From Deltaproteobacteria bacterium (GTDB lineage Bacteria > Myxococcota_A > Polyangia > Palsa-1104 > JAEUJZ01), in NCBI GenBank assembly GCA_017990795.1, contig JAGNNG010000098.1, forward strand, positions 1 through 6,747: a stretch of 6,747 bases of DNA. Direction: 5' to 3'. The translations under genes were made by a program, and so were the position numbers. Below are positions 5,428 to 6,747 of this stretch, in pieces. Position 1 is the stretch's first letter. Each line of letters opens with the position of its first letter. The notes beneath the pieces are model-generated. The model ran no database searches. It was not told the origin of the DNA and saw nothing but the letters and a program-made list of their open reading frames with translations.

Positions 5428-6080
5428 CTGCGCCCGGAAGAGCGAGGCGGACCGTCTTGAAGAAGACGCCAGAGCCGCTACTCGACGAGGCCGCTCAGGA
5501 TGGGCGCGTGCTGAGAGGCGCCCGCAACCACGCTCTTATCGTCCAGGCAATCTACGACCTCGTCCGTGCCGGAAGCGTCGAACCCACCGTCGAGGACGTG
5601 GCGGCCCGTGCAGGAGTGGGCGTGCGCACGATCTTTCGCCAGTTCAACGACCTCGAGTCGCTGTCGCGCAGCCTCAGCGAACGGGTCCTCGGCGAGGTTG
5701 CGGAGATCTCCCGTCCAGCGCCACCCGCGGGCCGGCTGGGTGAGGACCTGCCCGCGCTCATCGCACGGCGCGCCCGCGTGTTCGAGCACCTCCTGCCATT
5801 CCGGCGCTCGGGGCGGGTCATGCGCCATCGAGTGATGTTCCTGCAGGAACAGGACGCGCAAGTGACGAGGGTGTTGAGAGAGGGGCTGCGCGTTGTGTTG
5901 CTGCCGCATTTCCGAGAGGACTGTGACGACTTGCTGGAAGCGCTCGATCTCCTGCTGTCCTTCGAGGCCTGGGAGCGGCTTAGAGGCCAGCAGAAGTTGA
6001 GCGCGGTGCGAGCGGAGCAAGTGCTGGTTACCGCTGCCCAGATGCTAGCCGCAGCTGCGCACGCTCATCAGCGGACGTAG
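5424..6080 (+). CDS. TetR-family transcriptional regulator
   Basis: A DNA-binding repressor-type protein of 218 residues. A basic, disordered N-terminal extension (about 1-33) precedes the TetR_N domain at about 35-85: helix 1 RNHALIVQAIYDLVRAG, then the HTH TVEDVAARAGVGVRTIFRQF (55-74), where VGVRTIFRQF is the recognition helix, followed by NDLESLSRSL. The remaining residues (about 105-212) are helical and form the ligand-binding and dimer region, which is not diagnostic of a ligand. The start ATG overlaps the lipoprotein stop by four bases and lacks a strong ribosome-binding site, so it is probably translated by coupling, at a low level as suits a regulator. As the last gene of the operon it likely binds the palindrome at 3496-3512 and represses its own operon until an unknown ligand or stress signal releases it. 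Confidence 0.9.
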   Translation: MTAPGRARRTVLKKTPEPLLDEAAQDGRVLRGARNHALIVQAIYDLVRAGSVEPTVEDVAARAGVGVRTIFRQFNDLESLSRSLSERVLGEVAEISRPAPPAGRLGEDLPALIARRARVFEHLLPFRRSGRVMRHRVMFLQEQDAQVTRVLREGLRVVLLPHFREDCDDLLEALDLLLSFEAWERLRGQQKLSAVRAEQVLVTAAQMLAAAAHAHQRT

Positions 6081-6747
6081 GCATCGCTACAGCTACGCCG
6101 TGACGTTATGGCATGGAAGGTCCCTTGCCGTCACCGACGCAGGCACGGTTCAGGCGATTACTTCCCTGGCCATGGCACCGACACAACGTTTGAACCTCCT
6201 ACCCGCAGCTAGGTGCGGTGACGACAGTTAGCTTGGAACGGACACTGGTGCGTTGTGAGGTGGCGTCGTTTCTGCAGACAAGAACCCGGTTCCAACCTTC
6301 CCCCAAAAGTTCGCGCCCTTGGTCATTTCACATCTCCCCTGCGGGTGGCTTCCCCCTTCCGCATGGTCAATCTCCCCCGCACCTCACATCTACAGAGACA
6401 CTGGCAGCCCAGGTGCCCATACAGCCAACGCGAACGCGCACTCAGCTCAGGGGCGGCCTGTCAGCTCGACTGCACCCACCGTGTACGTTGCCCAATCAGG
6501 TCAGGAGGAATTAGGAAGGAGTCAGAATCCGACTCTCATCAGGCAGTCCTGACGTTGATGGTCACAACTCTCCTCCCAGACTTCACCAAGCTGTGTGAGT
6601 CTCCCGAGCAGATCAGGATTGCGGGTAGGACGGCTCCGGATGGCATTCCGTTGTCTGATGGGAAGCAGTCGCGTAGGAGTGCTTTAGGACACTCTGCGCA
6701 GCTGACCATGCGTAAGTGAGGGTGTTCGCGCTGTTCGTATAAGTCCC
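6081..6747. other. Right-end non-coding or degraded region
   Basis: I see no gene I can support here. Open frames exist (the longest is 6255-6719, plus strand) but their products are Arg/Ser/Pro-rich, have no recognisable domain, lack the strong third-position GC of the operon genes and have no ribosome-binding site. A weak long-loop hairpin pairs 6100-6105 with 6129-6134 just after the regulator gene. C-runs stand at 6300-6304, 6336-6339, 6352-6356 and 6374-6378, giving spaced G-runs on the other strand. A minus-strand frame open from the window edge to 6539 could be the end of a gene beyond the edge, but it shows no family features. Confidence 0.4.
6100..6134 (+). terminator. Weak hairpin after the TetR gene, possible transcription end
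   Basis: GTGACG (6100-6105) pairs with CGTCAC (6129-6134), and GGCA/TGCC can pair further in. It begins 20 bases after the regulator stop, where an operon terminator would be expected. There is no T-run behind it, so intrinsic termination is doubtful; it could instead be a 3'-end-stabilising fold. Confidence 0.2.

Noticed and set aside
5478..6020. Minus-strand open frame opposite the TetR gene (180 codons)
   Set aside because: The plus strand shows a clear TetR helix-turn-helix; the antisense product has no domain.
6124..6135. 12-bp CTTGCCGTCACC also present at 274-285
   Set aside because: A shared 12-mer is expected about once or more by chance in a window of this size, and the flanks do not extend it.
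6300..6378. G-quadruplex from four C/G-runs
   Set aside because: Gaps between runs are about 12-31 bases, too long for a stable quadruplex.
6519..6535. tRNA T-arm-like hairpin (GAGTC, 7-base loop, GACTC)
   Set aside because: The loop lacks the TTC motif, and no matching acceptor, D or anticodon arm is found upstream.
6255..6719. Plus-strand open frame of 154 codons at the right end
   Set aside because: No ribosome-binding site, poor codon bias, no recognisable domain; two other overlapping frames are equally open.
6539..6745. Minus-strand frame open from the window edge, with a CAEC motif
   Set aside because: Third-position GC is only moderate and no family is recognisable; 68 open codons are not enough to call a gene.

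Overview
The window is GC-rich, with strong third-position GC in its coding frames. It carries a Hanks-type Ser/Thr kinase fused to a TolB_N-like domain and a TPR tail, plus lipoproteins with Ala/Pro/Asp-rich linkers. This combination suggests a Myxococcota (formerly deltaproteobacterial) genome or a similar large-genome, GC-rich Gram-negative. That placement is inferred from gene style only; there is no phylogenetic marker here.

Left part (1-665): this is a gene graveyard followed by a regulatory spacer. Bases 2-142 (+) encode the end of an XRE-type helix-turn-helix protein whose start lies outside the window. Bases 468-184 (-) hold a dead gene of the pectate-lyase/polygalacturonase (GH28) superfamily. 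It has a start, a ribosome-binding site and the family's N-terminal signature, but an in-frame TGA sits exactly where the family has Gly, and homology stops soon afterwards. The 469-665 spacer has two perfect 7-bp-arm palindromes, one of them overlapping a possible promoter of the kinase gene.

Centre (666-3194): one large gene encodes an 842-residue soluble kinase with a non-RD catalytic loop (HCD), a TolB_N/FlgO-like domain and a helical TPR-like C-terminal half. Bases 3195-3506 have no intact gene but look like a frameshifted remnant of a coding sequence.

Right-centre (3556-6080): five genes are packed head to tail, with overlaps of 4 bp or a gap of 8 bp. In order they are a secreted DUF2147-like protein, a four-helix membrane protein, a 27-residue putative lipoprotein, a 282-residue lipoprotein and a TetR-family repressor. 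Everything except the repressor is predicted to be exported or membrane-bound. A perfect 17-bp palindrome containing a -10-like TATAAC lies 44 bp before the first gene. The natural reading is an envelope-related operon controlled by its own last gene. This cassette is the best candidate here for an undescribed system; its function cannot be deduced from the sequence.

Right end (6081-6747): about 670 bp with no gene I can support. Its base composition is visibly less GC-biased, and it contains spaced C-runs and a few weak hairpins.
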